DNA from: Shinella sp032095155
GTDB taxonomy: Bacteria > Pseudomonadota > Alphaproteobacteria > Rhizobiales > Rhizobiaceae
Length of the DNA stretch: 64,000 nucleotides
NCBI RefSeq assembly: GCF_049199905.1
Contig: NZ_JBLZPK010000046.1
Span: 1 to 64,000 of the forward strand
Reading direction: 5' to 3'
Under the pieces are notes generated by a model. The model was not told the DNA's origin. It did not search any database and was given only the letters and a program-made list of their open reading frames with translations. Every line of letters begins with the position of its first letter. Positions within the stretch are counted from its first letter, which is position 1. A program made the translations under genes and the position numbers. This document shows positions 52,443-60,917 of this stretch, one piece after another.

Positions 52443-53315
52443 TCAGGCCTTGCCCGATTCCCAGCCGAGCATCGCCCGCTTGCGCGTCAGGCCCCAATGG
52501 TAGCCGGTCAGCGCGCCGCTCTTGCCGAGCGCGCGGTGGCAGGGCACGACGAAGGAGATGGGGTTACGGCCGACGGCGGCACCGACGGCGCGCGAGGCGG
52601 TGGGCTGGCCGAGTGTTTCGGCAATCGAGGAATAGGTGACGGCGCAGCCCATGGGGATGCGCAACAGCGCCTCCCAGACGCGGACCTGGAAATCCGAGCC
52701 GATCAGCACGATGCGCAGCGGCGCCTTGGGGTCCCAGCGGGTCGGGTCGAAGATGCGCTCGGCATAGGCGGCGGTCGCCTCGCTGTCCTCCACATATTTG
52801 GCGTTCGGCCAGCGCGAGGACATGTCCTCGAAGGCATCCTCGCCGCCGGGCTCATCGGCGAAGGCAAGGCCGGCAAGGCCGCGATCGGTGATCATGACGA
52901 GGGCGCGGCCGAAGGGCGACGGGTGAAAACCGTAGCGGATCGTCAGGCCCGCCCCACGCGCCTTCCATTCACCCGGCGACATGGCCTCGTGCGTGACGAA
53001 GAGATCGTGCAGGCGGCTCGGGCCGGAAAGGCCGACCTCAAAGCTGGTTTCGAGCAGCGGCAACTCTTCCTGGCGCAGCAGGCGCTTGGCGTGATCGAGC
53101 GTCACGGCCTGCAGAAAGGCTTTCGGCGAGAGGCCGGCCCAGCGGGTGAAGGTTTTCTGCAGCTGTGTCGGCGACTGGCCGAGTTTTCCGGCAATATCCT
53201 CCAGACCGGGCTGGTCGCGATAGTCGTCCGTTATCATCTCGATGACCTGGCGGACGGTCGTGTAATCGTCGCCCTCAGGCGTGATATCGGTTTGCAAAGT
53301 CGCGGCAATGTTCAT
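52443..53315 (-). CDS. Ada-like AraC-HTH / methylated-DNA methyltransferase without the zinc sensor domain
   Basis: A 290-residue protein with an AraC-type helix-turn-helix (about residues 20-105; GKLGQSPTQLQKTFTRWAG) and an O6-alkylguanine-DNA methyltransferase domain (about 120-285) with acceptor Cys259 in FVVPCHRALG. It lacks the N-terminal cysteine-rich zinc domain with which E. coli Ada senses methyl phosphotriesters, so any induction would need another trigger. The ATG at 53315 follows AGGAGAAAAGCG. The repair role is secure, the regulatory role uncertain. Confidence 0.9.
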   Translation of the reverse strand: MNIAATLQTDITPEGDDYTTVRQVIEMITDDYRDQPGLEDIAGKLGQSPTQLQKTFTRWAGLSPKAFLQAVTLDHAKRLLRQEELPLLETSFEVGLSGPSRLHDLFVTHEAMSPGEWKARGAGLTIRYGFHPSPFGRALVMITDRGLAGLAFADEPGGEDAFEDMSSRWPNAKYVEDSEATAAYAERIFDPTRWDPKAPLRIVLIGSDFQVRVWEALLRIPMGCAVTYSSIAETLGQPTASRAVGAAVGRNPISFVVPCHRALGKSGALTGYHWGLTRKRAMLGWESGKA

Positions 53316-53384
53316 CGCTTTTCTCCTGTGCCGCCAGAAAAGCATGGCGCGCGTGGGCTCGCCACCCGATTCCTGCCGACCCGT

Positions 53385-53885
53385 TCAGTAACCGCGTTTG
53401 ACACGGGCCAAGGCGCCGGAAAAGGCCGTGGCGAAGCGCTCGCGATCGTCGAGCGGCAGGAAGGTGCCGACATCGGTCTCGCGGCCGTTACCGCGCACAT
53501 GCATGGCGGTGATGCCGATCTTGGCCTTGCGCGACACCTGGAAGCGCGCCCAGAACGGGTTGAAGACATGCTCCGTCTCGCGGCCGGACGGGCTGATCTT
53601 GCGGATGGAGATGTTGGTGCGCGACAGCGAGACCACCTCGCGCGCTTTGGCCGCCCGGTTGTTCAGCCAGAAGGCGCCGAAGAGGATCAGGAAATCGAGC
53701 CCGAAGAACAGCACAACCGGCCATGCACCCGAGATCAGGAACACCGCCATATGGGCAAAGGTCAGCGCGCCGGCGATGAGGAAGAAGATACGGTAGCCGG
53801 TGCGCCCGAGCGACCGGTAGGGATGCAGCTCGGCCGAGAAGACCGGCAGCTCGTTCATCGTGATGTCAGCGTTGCCTTGCGTCAT
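53385..53885 (-). CDS. DUF2244 membrane protein
   Basis: A 166-residue protein with two adjacent membrane helices (about residues 35-75), then a soluble domain with WARFQVSRKAKIGITAM. The family is widespread in alphaproteobacteria near cytochrome or repair genes; its function is not known. The ATG at 53885 lies 22 bases from the divergent nth start, so their promoters must overlap. An ATG at 53858 is an alternative start. Confidence 0.82.
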   Translation of the reverse strand: MTQGNADITMNELPVFSAELHPYRSLGRTGYRIFFLIAGALTFAHMAVFLISGAWPVVLFFGLDFLILFGAFWLNNRAAKAREVVSLSRTNISIRKISPSGRETEHVFNPFWARFQVSRKAKIGITAMHVRGNGRETDVGTFLPLDDRERFATAFSGALARVKRGY

Positions 53886-53907
53886 GAGCGAGGATTATAG
53901 AAGCACC

Positions 53908-54663
53908 ATGGAAAACGGAAAGATCAAAAAGACGGCGGCCCCCCGCCGCAAGGCGCCGGCCCGGCCGAAAAGCCTCTATTCGCAGGACGAACTCAAAGAA
54001 ATCTTTCGCCGCTTCTCCATCCAGCGGCCGGAGCCGAAGGGCGAGCTCGAACATGTGAATCCGTTCACGCTCGTCGTCGCCGTCGCCCTTTCCGCGCAGG
54101 CGACCGATGCCGGCGTCAACAAGGCGACGCGCGCGCTCTTTGCCGTCGCCGACACGCCGGAAAAGATGCTCGCGCTCGGCGAAGACAAAGTGCGCGACTA
54201 CATCAAGACGATCGGCCTCTACCGCAACAAGGCGAAGAACGTCATCGCGCTCAGCCAGATGCTGGTCGACCGGTTCAACAGCGAGGTGCCGCGCACCCGC
54301 GAAGAACTCATCATGCTGCCCGGCGTCGGGCGCAAGACGGCGAATGTCGTGCTCTCCATGGCCTTCGGCCAGGCGACGATGGCGGTGGACACGCATATCT
54401 TCCGCATCGCCAACCGGCTGCGCCTTGCCCCCGGCAAGACACCCGACGAGGTGGAAGAGAAGCTGATGCGCCTCATCCCCGACGAATATCTCTACCACGC
54501 CCATCACTGGCTGATCCTGCACGGGCGCTACTGCTGCAAGGCGCGCCGGCCCGAATGCGAGCATTGCGTCATCGCCGATCTATGTCGATCGCCGGAAAAG
54601 ACCTGCGACGTGCCGGCGCCCCTGGTGGAGCTGCCGGCACAGCTGTTCGGCCCTACGCCCTGA
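53908..54663 (+). CDS. nth: Endonuclease III
   Basis: A 251-residue DNA glycosylase/AP lyase that removes oxidised pyrimidines. Helix-hairpin-helix LPGVGRKTANVV with catalytic Lys143, and Asp161 in AVDTHIFRIANR; the iron-sulphur cluster motif is Cys-x6-Cys-x2-Cys-x5-Cys starting in CKARRPECEHC. A basic 25-residue extension precedes the fold. The ATG at 53908 has only a weak ribosome site. Its last 11 bases overlap the convergent TetR gene. Confidence 0.95.
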   Translation: MENGKIKKTAAPRRKAPARPKSLYSQDELKEIFRRFSIQRPEPKGELEHVNPFTLVVAVALSAQATDAGVNKATRALFAVADTPEKMLALGEDKVRDYIKTIGLYRNKAKNVIALSQMLVDRFNSEVPRTREELIMLPGVGRKTANVVLSMAFGQATMAVDTHIFRIANRLRLAPGKTPDEVEEKLMRLIPDEYLYHAHHWLILHGRYCCKARRPECEHCVIADLCRSPEKTCDVPAPLVELPAQLFGPTP

Positions 54664-55225
54664 GACCATCGATGAGGTTGGCAATCGCCGCCTCATAGGC
54701 CTTGCGGTCCACTCCCGCCTCGATGGCGATGGCAGCACGGTCGAAGGCGGCGGAGAGCAGGTCCGTCAGCGCCTGGAGTTTTTCCGCACCCGCATGCGGC
54801 CCGAGCAGGTCGCGGAGGCCGGTTTTCAGCGTACCCTCGGCATTGTCCCGGTCGATGGCGAAGGCATCTTCGAGGCCAATGACGGCGGGCGCTTCCAGCA
54901 GCAGAAGCCGCGTGCGGCCGGGTTCGGCCATCGCGTTGAAATAGGCGCAAGCGCCTGACAGCAGCGCATCACGCGGCGTGCCGGAAGGCATAGAAGCCGT
55001 CTCGATCTGCGCGGCGACGGCTTGCGCCTCGCGCTCAAGCGTGGCGCGAAACAGCGCCCGCTTGTCCTCGAAATGATGATAGAGCGCGCCGCGCGTCACG
55101 CCGGCCTCCGCCACGATGTCGGGCGTCGCCGTTTCGGCATAGCCCTTTTCCACGAACAGCCGCCGCGCTGCCTCGATCAGAGCCAGCCGCGTCGCTTCCG
55201 TGCGTTCTCTATTGCTGCGTGCCAT
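54653..55225 (-). CDS. TetR-family transcriptional repressor
   Basis: A 190-residue regulator. The N-terminal helix-turn-helix is ATPDIVAEAGVTRGALYHHF (residues about 34-53), followed by an all-helical ligand and dimer domain. The gene is divergent from a VOC-domain protein; two matching inverted repeats fill the intergenic region, so it very probably represses itself and that gene. The inducer is not evident. Confidence 0.9.
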   Translation of the reverse strand: MARSNRERTEATRLALIEAARRLFVEKGYAETATPDIVAEAGVTRGALYHHFEDKRALFRATLEREAQAVAAQIETASMPSGTPRDALLSGACAYFNAMAEPGRTRLLLLEAPAVIGLEDAFAIDRDNAEGTLKTGLRDLLGPHAGAEKLQALTDLLSAAFDRAAIAIEAGVDRKAYEAAIANLIDGLRA

Positions 55226-55236
55226 CTCGCCTCTTT

Positions 55237-55257
55237 ACATACAAACTGCATGTATGT
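55237..55257. promoter_or_regulatory. TetR operator 1 (ACATACA-N7-TGTATGT)
   Basis: Perfect seven-base arms with a seven-base spacer, 12 bases before the TetR start. The arms resemble the ACATACA/TGTATGT arms of AcrR-type operators. Centre 55247. Confidence 0.75.
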
Positions 55258-55267
55258 TAATTGATAG

Positions 55268-55288
55268 AAACATGCAGACTGTATGTTT
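55268..55288. promoter_or_regulatory. TetR operator 2 (AAACATGCAG-A-CTGTATGTTT)
   Basis: Ten-base arms with one mismatch around a single base. Its centre (55278) is 31 bases, about three helical turns, from operator 1. It ends 21 bases before the VOC-protein ATG and could block its transcription. Confidence 0.72.
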
Positions 55289-55309
55289 ATTTTCGCGAAA
55301 GGCAAAGCG

Positions 55310-55735
55310 ATGAAAACGACCAGCTACTATCCCGTGATCATGACCGACGACGTGACGGGGACTGCAGAATTCTACACGGCGCATTTCCGGTTCGAGGCAC
55401 TCTTCACCAGCGATTGGTACACCCACCTCCAATCGAAGGAGGATGAGAAGGTGACGCTTGCGGTGCTCGACGGCAGCCATGAGACGATCCCCGCCGTGGG
55501 GCGCGGCAAGGTCTCGGGCCTGCTCCTGAATTTCGAGGTCGAGGATGTCGATGCCGTCTATGACGCTGTGCGCGCCGCCGGACTGCCGATCCTGCGCACT
55601 ATCAGGGACGAGGATTTCGGCCAGCGCCATTTCATCACCGCCGATCCGAACGGCGTGATGATCGACGTGATCAAGCCGATCCCGCCGAGCGCCGACTTCG
55701 CGATCCTCTATGACGCATCAGTTCTGCCGCAGTGA
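55310..55735 (+). CDS. VOC-family (glyoxalase/bleomycin-resistance fold) protein
   Basis: A 141-residue protein of the vicinal-oxygen-chelate superfamily: two beta-alpha-beta-beta-beta modules, with the second ending DPNGVMIDVIKPI. It may be a dioxygenase, lyase or drug-binding protein; the conserved metal ligands are not clear enough to choose. The ATG at 55310 follows GAAAGG; an ATG at 55283 would overlap operator 2. Control by the divergent TetR suggests a response to a xenobiotic or reactive metabolite. Its end overlaps the convergent EI24 gene by 18 bases. Confidence 0.82.
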   Translation: MKTTSYYPVIMTDDVTGTAEFYTAHFRFEALFTSDWYTHLQSKEDEKVTLAVLDGSHETIPAVGRGKVSGLLLNFEVEDVDAVYDAVRAAGLPILRTIRDEDFGQRHFITADPNGVMIDVIKPIPPSADFAILYDASVLPQ

Positions 55736-56443
55736 GAAATCCCGGTCCTTGCGGCTCAAGGCCTTGTGGAGATGCACCATGAGGCCGGCCGCAAAGAGCG
55801 GCGTCATGAGGTTGACAATGGGGATCGCCAGGAAGGCCGCGATCAACAGGCCGGCAAGCAGCACCGTGGACGCGTGTTTCGACCTGAACAGCCGTGCCTC
55901 CGCCGGCGTGCGGTAGCGCATCGCGGCGAACTCGAAGAATTCCCGGCCGAGCAGATAGCCGTTGACCACGAAGAAGGCGACCAGATTGACGCCGGGAATG
56001 AACAGCAGGAACAGCGCGATCAGGTTGCCGAGAAGCACGATGCCGAGGAACTTGATCGAGCCCGCTATCGCCTGCCCCATCGGCAGCGCCACGCCCGGCG
56101 TTTCCGCGGGATAATCGCGTTTCTCGATAACCTCGGCGACATCATCGAGGAAGAAGCCGGCGATGATGGCCGTGACGGGCGCGAGCAGCAGGGCAAGGCC
56201 GAGCGCCAGCCCAATGCTTGCGACAACGCCGAAGACGAGGGTGAGCCAGCCAGCCCAATCCGGCAGGTCGGGCATGAAAGCGCCTTGCAGCCACGGCCAG
56301 GCAAAGGCGATGAAGGTTTCGCGCAGCCCGAACCAGATGACCACAAGGGCAAGCAGCGTGAGGCCTAAAACCTTCCAGAAGACGCCGCGCGTCTCCGGAG
56401 CGAAGAGATTGGCCAGCGAAAGACGGGCAGCGTCGAGGATCAT
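55718..56443 (-). CDS. EI24/CysZ-like membrane protein
   Basis: A 241-residue integral membrane protein with at least four hydrophobic segments and GYLLGREFFEFAAMRYRTP near residue 185, the marker of the EI24/CysZ family. CysZ imports sulphate in E. coli; most alphaproteobacterial members are uncharacterised. The ATG at 56443 follows AGGAG; an upstream start at 56509 lacks one. Confidence 0.82.
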   Translation of the reverse strand: MILDAARLSLANLFAPETRGVFWKVLGLTLLALVVIWFGLRETFIAFAWPWLQGAFMPDLPDWAGWLTLVFGVVASIGLALGLALLLAPVTAIIAGFFLDDVAEVIEKRDYPAETPGVALPMGQAIAGSIKFLGIVLLGNLIALFLLFIPGVNLVAFFVVNGYLLGREFFEFAAMRYRTPAEARLFRSKHASTVLLAGLLIAAFLAIPIVNLMTPLFAAGLMVHLHKALSRKDRDFSLRQN

Positions 56444-56599
56444 CGCAAACTCCTGTTCGCCCCCGCATGTAGGGTGTGGAAAAGCGCCCGGCAAGGCAGG
56501 CCTTCGCAACCTCCCATTAAGCCGGCGTTAAACGACGATCCCTAGACTTTCGCGCACTCTTACGCGGCTCGCCGCCGCCATAAAATTCAGGGAACCGTC

Positions 56600-58633
56600 A
56601 TGCGTAATGTCCGGATCAGCAGGTTGCTACCCGCCCTCTTCCTGCTCATGGTGGTGCTGGGCGGCCTGCAGGGTGCCGTCGCCTTCCGCTCGCTCTCGGC
56701 GATGACCGGCCATATCGAGCGCATCGGCACGGACCGCATGCCGCAGATGAGCAGCATCCTGCAGCTGAGCCATGCCTTTTCCGAGCTGAACGCCACCTAT
56801 TCCGAACATCTGCTCTCGATGGATCCGGACGAGATCGGCCGTATCGAGGCGCGCATCAAGGAGCGCGCCGATGCCTTTGCCGGAATGGTCGACAGCTACG
56901 GCGCGGCCAATACGGGCGACGCGGCGACGACGGCGGAGGTCGATGGCATCAAGGCGACGCTGAAGACCTATCTCGACGAATCCGCCAAGCTCATCCAGTT
57001 CTCCGCCATTGCCGCCAAGGGGCCGGCGCTGGAAGTCTATAAGGGCCCGATGCAGGCGAGCGCCGATGCGATCACCGCCTCGCTGAACGATCTCGTCGCG
57101 CGCACCCAGAAGGTGACGGACGAGACGATCCTGTCGGCCCGCGCCGAGGAGGGCTCCGCCTTCGCGCTGACCTGGGCGTCGCTTGCCGCCGCCATGGGCC
57201 TCGCGCTTGCCGCCATCCTCCTCGTCAACCGCCGCGTCGTGAAACCGCTCACCGGCCTGGGTGCCGCGATGAAGCGGCTCGCCGAAGGCGACACGACCGT
57301 CACCATTCCCCATGCCGACCGTACCGACGAGATCGGCGAAATGGCTGGCACCGTCGCGATCTTCCGCGACAATGCCGCCGATCGCCAGCGCCTGGAGCGC
57401 CAGAGCGAGGACGACCGCCGCCGCGCCGATGGCGAGCGCCAGGCCCGCGACGCCGAACGCACCCGCGACAGCGGCCGCGTGCAGGAAGCCGTTGCCAGCC
57501 TTGCCGATGCGCTCGGAAAGCTCGCATCCGGCGACATGACCTGCCGGATCGAAAAGCCCTTCGACGGCGACCTCGACCGGCTGCGCGAGGATTTCAACGC
57601 CTCGGTCTCGCGCCTCAGCGACGCGCTGCGCGAAGTCGGCGAAAACGCCCGCGCCATCGATGCCGGCGCCAGCCAGATCCGCGCCGCTGCCGACGATCTG
57701 TCGCGCCGCACCGAGCAGCAGGCCGCCTCCGTCGAGGAAACCGCCGCAGCCCTTGAAGAGATCACCACGACCGTCAAGGATTCGACCAAGCGGGCGGAAG
57801 AGGCCGGCGCACTGGTCGGCCGCACCCGCACGGGCGCTGAAAAATCCGGCGAGATCGTGCGCCGCGCCGTCGCCGCCATGCAGGAGATCGAAAAATCCTC
57901 CAGCGAGATCACCAGCATCATCGGCGTCATCGATGAGATCGCCTTCCAGACGAACCTGCTGGCGCTGAATGCCGGCGTAGAAGCAGCGCGTGCCGGGGAA
58001 GCGGGCAAGGGTTTTGCCGTCGTTGCGCAGGAAGTGCGCGAACTTGCCCAGCGGTCTGCCAAAGCTGCCAAGGAAATCAAGGCGCTGATCAACACGTCCG
58101 GCGAGCAGGTGCGCACCGGCGTGTCGCTGGTCGGCGATACCGGCCGCGCCTTGCAGACCATCGTTACCGAGGTGCAGGAGATCAACAGCCACGTCGTAGC
58201 GATCGTCGAGGCCGCGCGCGAACAGTCGACCGGCCTTCAGGAGATCAACACCGCCGTCAACGCCATGGACCAGGGCACGCAGAAGAACGCCGCCATGGTC
58301 GAGGAGACGACGGCGGCAAGCCACGGCCTCGCCTCAGAAGTGCAGGCGCTGAACGCGCTGATCGGCCGCTTCAATGTCGGCGGCAGCGCGGCGGCCGGCC
58401 GCTCCATGCAGGCGCCGCATCTCCACATCGTGCCCTCTACCCCGGCCTCGCCGGTCATGGCCGCGCCGGAACCGGCCGTCGCCCGCAAATCGCCCGGCCA
58501 GTGGAACGTCAAGGCGGCCACCGCAAAAACCCGCCCGGTCAGTTCGCCCGCCCTTGCGCTCAGCGAAAAGCTTGCCGGCGCATTGGGCGTGCGGCAGGAA
58601 ACGGGCAATGACGGGGACTGGGAAGAGTTTTGA
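56600..58633 (+). CDS. Methyl-accepting chemotaxis protein with C-terminal CheR tether
   Basis: A 677-residue chemoreceptor: first membrane helix about residues 10-30, a helical periplasmic sensor to about 190, second helix about 192-212, HAMP about 213-265, a second HAMP-like stretch to about 340, and a signalling domain whose hairpin tip (DEIAFQTNLLALNAGVEAA) lies near residue 450. It ends in DWEEF after a Pro/Ala linker, a pentapeptide of the NWETF type that recruits the CheR and CheB adaptation enzymes. The ligand cannot be told. Confidence 0.94.
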   Translation: MRNVRISRLLPALFLLMVVLGGLQGAVAFRSLSAMTGHIERIGTDRMPQMSSILQLSHAFSELNATYSEHLLSMDPDEIGRIEARIKERADAFAGMVDSYGAANTGDAATTAEVDGIKATLKTYLDESAKLIQFSAIAAKGPALEVYKGPMQASADAITASLNDLVARTQKVTDETILSARAEEGSAFALTWASLAAAMGLALAAILLVNRRVVKPLTGLGAAMKRLAEGDTTVTIPHADRTDEIGEMAGTVAIFRDNAADRQRLERQSEDDRRRADGERQARDAERTRDSGRVQEAVASLADALGKLASGDMTCRIEKPFDGDLDRLREDFNASVSRLSDALREVGENARAIDAGASQIRAAADDLSRRTEQQAASVEETAAALEEITTTVKDSTKRAEEAGALVGRTRTGAEKSGEIVRRAVAAMQEIEKSSSEITSIIGVIDEIAFQTNLLALNAGVEAARAGEAGKGFAVVAQEVRELAQRSAKAAKEIKALINTSGEQVRTGVSLVGDTGRALQTIVTEVQEINSHVVAIVEAAREQSTGLQEINTAVNAMDQGTQKNAAMVEETTAASHGLASEVQALNALIGRFNVGGSAAAGRSMQAPHLHIVPSTPASPVMAAPEPAVARKSPGQWNVKAATAKTRPVSSPALALSEKLAGALGVRQETGNDGDWEEF

Positions 58634-58649
58634 GAAAGGCCTTTAGGGC

Positions 58650-59705
58650 CTAACCCTCTTCCGGCGGATACAGATGCGTTTCCCCGCGAAAATCGCGCAG
58701 GCGGAAACAGCCGTCGTCCGCCTCTTCCACCGCCATGGAATCCGCCCGCACCTTGCCGTGGCCGCCGGGAATATCGAGGATATAAGCGGGCTGGCAGAGG
58801 CCGGAGACGCGGCCGCGCAGGCGCTCGGTAAGCGCCCGGCCTTCGGCAAGCGTCAGGCGGAAATGCGACGTGCCGGGCGCGAGGTCCGGGTGATGCAGGT
58901 AATAGGGCTTTACCCGGTTCTCGACGAAGCTGCGCATCAGCGCGGCCAGCACATCCGCATCGTCGTTGACGCCCTTCAAGAGCACCGTCTGGCTGATCAT
59001 CACCATGCCGGCGTCGACGATGCGGGCAATAGCGGCACGGGCGTCTGCGGTGAATTCGCGCGGATGGTTGGCGTGCAGCGCCACATAGGTGGTCTTGCCC
59101 GAGGCTTTTAGTGCATCGATCAGTGCGGCATCGATGCGGACGGGATCGACGACCGCCACGCGGGTGTGAAAGCGCACGATCTTCACATGCTTGATCGCGG
59201 CAAGCCGCTCCATCATGTCGCGCAGCCGGCGCGGTGACAGCACGAGCGGGTCGCCGCCTGTCAGAATGACTTCCCAGATTTCCGGCCGGCCGGCAATATA
59301 GGCGATGGCGGCATCGAGTGCTGCCGGCGTCAGCGTGCCAAGGCCTTCCGGCCCGACCATCTCGCGGCGGAAGCAGAAGCGGCAATAGACCGGGCAGACA
59401 TGCACGGCCTTCAGCAGCACGCGGTCGGGATAGCGGTGCACGATGCCCTCGACGGGGCTGTGCGCGAGATCACCGATCGGGTCGGCCCGTTCCTCCGGCA
59501 GCGTCACCAGTTCGGCGGCATCGGGCACGAACTGGCGGGCGATGGGGTCGAGCGGATCGTCGGCATCGATGAGCGCGACGAGCGGCAGCGTGACGGCAAC
59601 CGCATAGCGTTCGGCGACGGCGGCAGTCTGCATGCGTTTCTCTTCCCGCACGAGACCGGCGGCGACAAGATCGTCCACGGTGGAGAGGCTGCGGGCCGCC
59701 GTCAC
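58650..59705 (-). CDS. epmB: EF-P lysine 2,3-aminomutase (EpmB type)
   Basis: A 351-residue radical-SAM enzyme. CPVYCRFCF gives Cys104, Cys108 and Cys111, the CxxxCxxC iron-sulphur ligands; pyridoxal-phosphate-binding residues lie in the C-terminal third. EpmB makes (R)-beta-lysine from L-lysine for EF-P. Its start overlaps the epmA stop by four bases, and efp is just beyond epmA. Length fits EpmB rather than the roughly 410-residue catabolic lysine aminomutase. Confidence 0.93.
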   Translation of the reverse strand: MTAARSLSTVDDLVAAGLVREEKRMQTAAVAERYAVAVTLPLVALIDADDPLDPIARQFVPDAAELVTLPEERADPIGDLAHSPVEGIVHRYPDRVLLKAVHVCPVYCRFCFRREMVGPEGLGTLTPAALDAAIAYIAGRPEIWEVILTGGDPLVLSPRRLRDMMERLAAIKHVKIVRFHTRVAVVDPVRIDAALIDALKASGKTTYVALHANHPREFTADARAAIARIVDAGMVMISQTVLLKGVNDDADVLAALMRSFVENRVKPYYLHHPDLAPGTSHFRLTLAEGRALTERLRGRVSGLCQPAYILDIPGGHGKVRADSMAVEEADDGCFRLRDFRGETHLYPPEEG

Positions 59706-60766
59706 GGCGCGGTCTCCGCGACGGGTGCCCAGATCACCTGGTCGATGCGCGACGCGCCGGTCGCCAGCATGACCAGTCGGTCGAAGCCAAGCGCGATGCC
59801 GCTTGCCTCGGGCATCACCGCAAGGGCCGCCAGAAAATCCTCGTCGAGCGGATAGGTCTCGCCATAGACGCGGGCCTTCTCCGCCATTTCCAGCTCGAAG
59901 CGGCGGCGCTGTTCGGCGGCGTCCGTGAGTTCGCCGAAAGCATTGGCGAGTTCCACGCCGCAGGCATAGAGCTCGAAACGCTCGGCCACACGCCGGTCGT
60001 GCGGCGCGGGACGGGCGAGGGCTGCCTCGGCGGTCGGGTATTCGCAGAGAATGGTGGCGCGGCCGAAACCGAGTTCGGGCTCGACCTTCTCCACCAGCAC
60101 GCGGCTGAACAGATCGGCCCAGGTGTCGTCACCGGCAACCCGCAATCCGCCCATTCGCATGGCCGAGGCAAGTCGTTCGCGGTCCGTCGAACCATCCGGA
60201 TTGATCGTGGCCAGCAGATCGATCCCGGCATGGCGCCGAAACGCGTCCGCCACTGTCAGCCGTTCGGGTGCAAGCTGCGGATCGCAGGTGGCGCCGCGAT
60301 AGGTGAGCATGGAGGCGCCCGCGATCTCCGCGGCAAGCGCCAGCATGGACCCGCAATCCTCCATAAGCACGTCATAGGTCTCGCCCGCGCGATACCATTC
60401 CAGCATGGTGAATTCCGGATGGTGCAGCGGGCCGCGCTCGCGGTTGCGATAGACATGGGCAAAACAGGCGATGCGCCGTTCGCCCGCCGCCAGCAGCTTC
60501 TTGCAGGCGAATTCCGGCGAAGTGTGCAGGTAAAGCGGCGTTTCCACGCCCGAATGGCCGATGGCCACCGTCTCGAAGGCGTGCAGATGCGCCTCGTTGC
60601 CGGGAGAAACCTGCAGCGTCGCCGTATCGACCTCGATGAAATCGCGCGCGGCAAACCAGCCGCGCAACGCCGCCTGGATGCGATTGCGGGCGATGAGGAA
60701 CGGCCGGCGGTCGGCATGGACGTCTGGTGTCCACCAGGGCGAAGGTTTTTGGCTTGTTACGCTCAT
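59702..60766 (-). CDS. epmA: EF-P lysyl-ligase (EpmA/GenX/PoxA)
   Basis: A 354-residue class II aminoacyl-tRNA-synthetase-like enzyme that attaches beta-lysine to Lys34 of EF-P. It is the lysyl-tRNA synthetase catalytic core without the anticodon domain: motif 2 lies near FTMLEWYRAG (about residue 110) and motif 3 in EASGIALGFDRLVMLATG near the C-terminus. The ATG at 60766 is preferred; an ATG at 60787 would add seven residues. Divergent from efp. Confidence 0.94.
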   Translation of the reverse strand: MSVTSQKPSPWWTPDVHADRRPFLIARNRIQAALRGWFAARDFIEVDTATLQVSPGNEAHLHAFETVAIGHSGVETPLYLHTSPEFACKKLLAAGERRIACFAHVYRNRERGPLHHPEFTMLEWYRAGETYDVLMEDCGSMLALAAEIAGASMLTYRGATCDPQLAPERLTVADAFRRHAGIDLLATINPDGSTDRERLASAMRMGGLRVAGDDTWADLFSRVLVEKVEPELGFGRATILCEYPTAEAALARPAPHDRRVAERFELYACGVELANAFGELTDAAEQRRRFELEMAEKARVYGETYPLDEDFLAALAVMPEASGIALGFDRLVMLATGASRIDQVIWAPVAETAP

Positions 60767-60917
60767 GTGACAGGTTTCTTCGGCCATACCGGCGGCAAGA
60801 CTGGCCTTTTGCCTTGATATAGGATAGTTGCGGCCCCGAATACGCACTTTCAGCGTTCGCGGAAACGTCCTTAAGCGGTCCTCTACGACGCGAACCATCC
60901 ACTTACAAGGAAGACTT

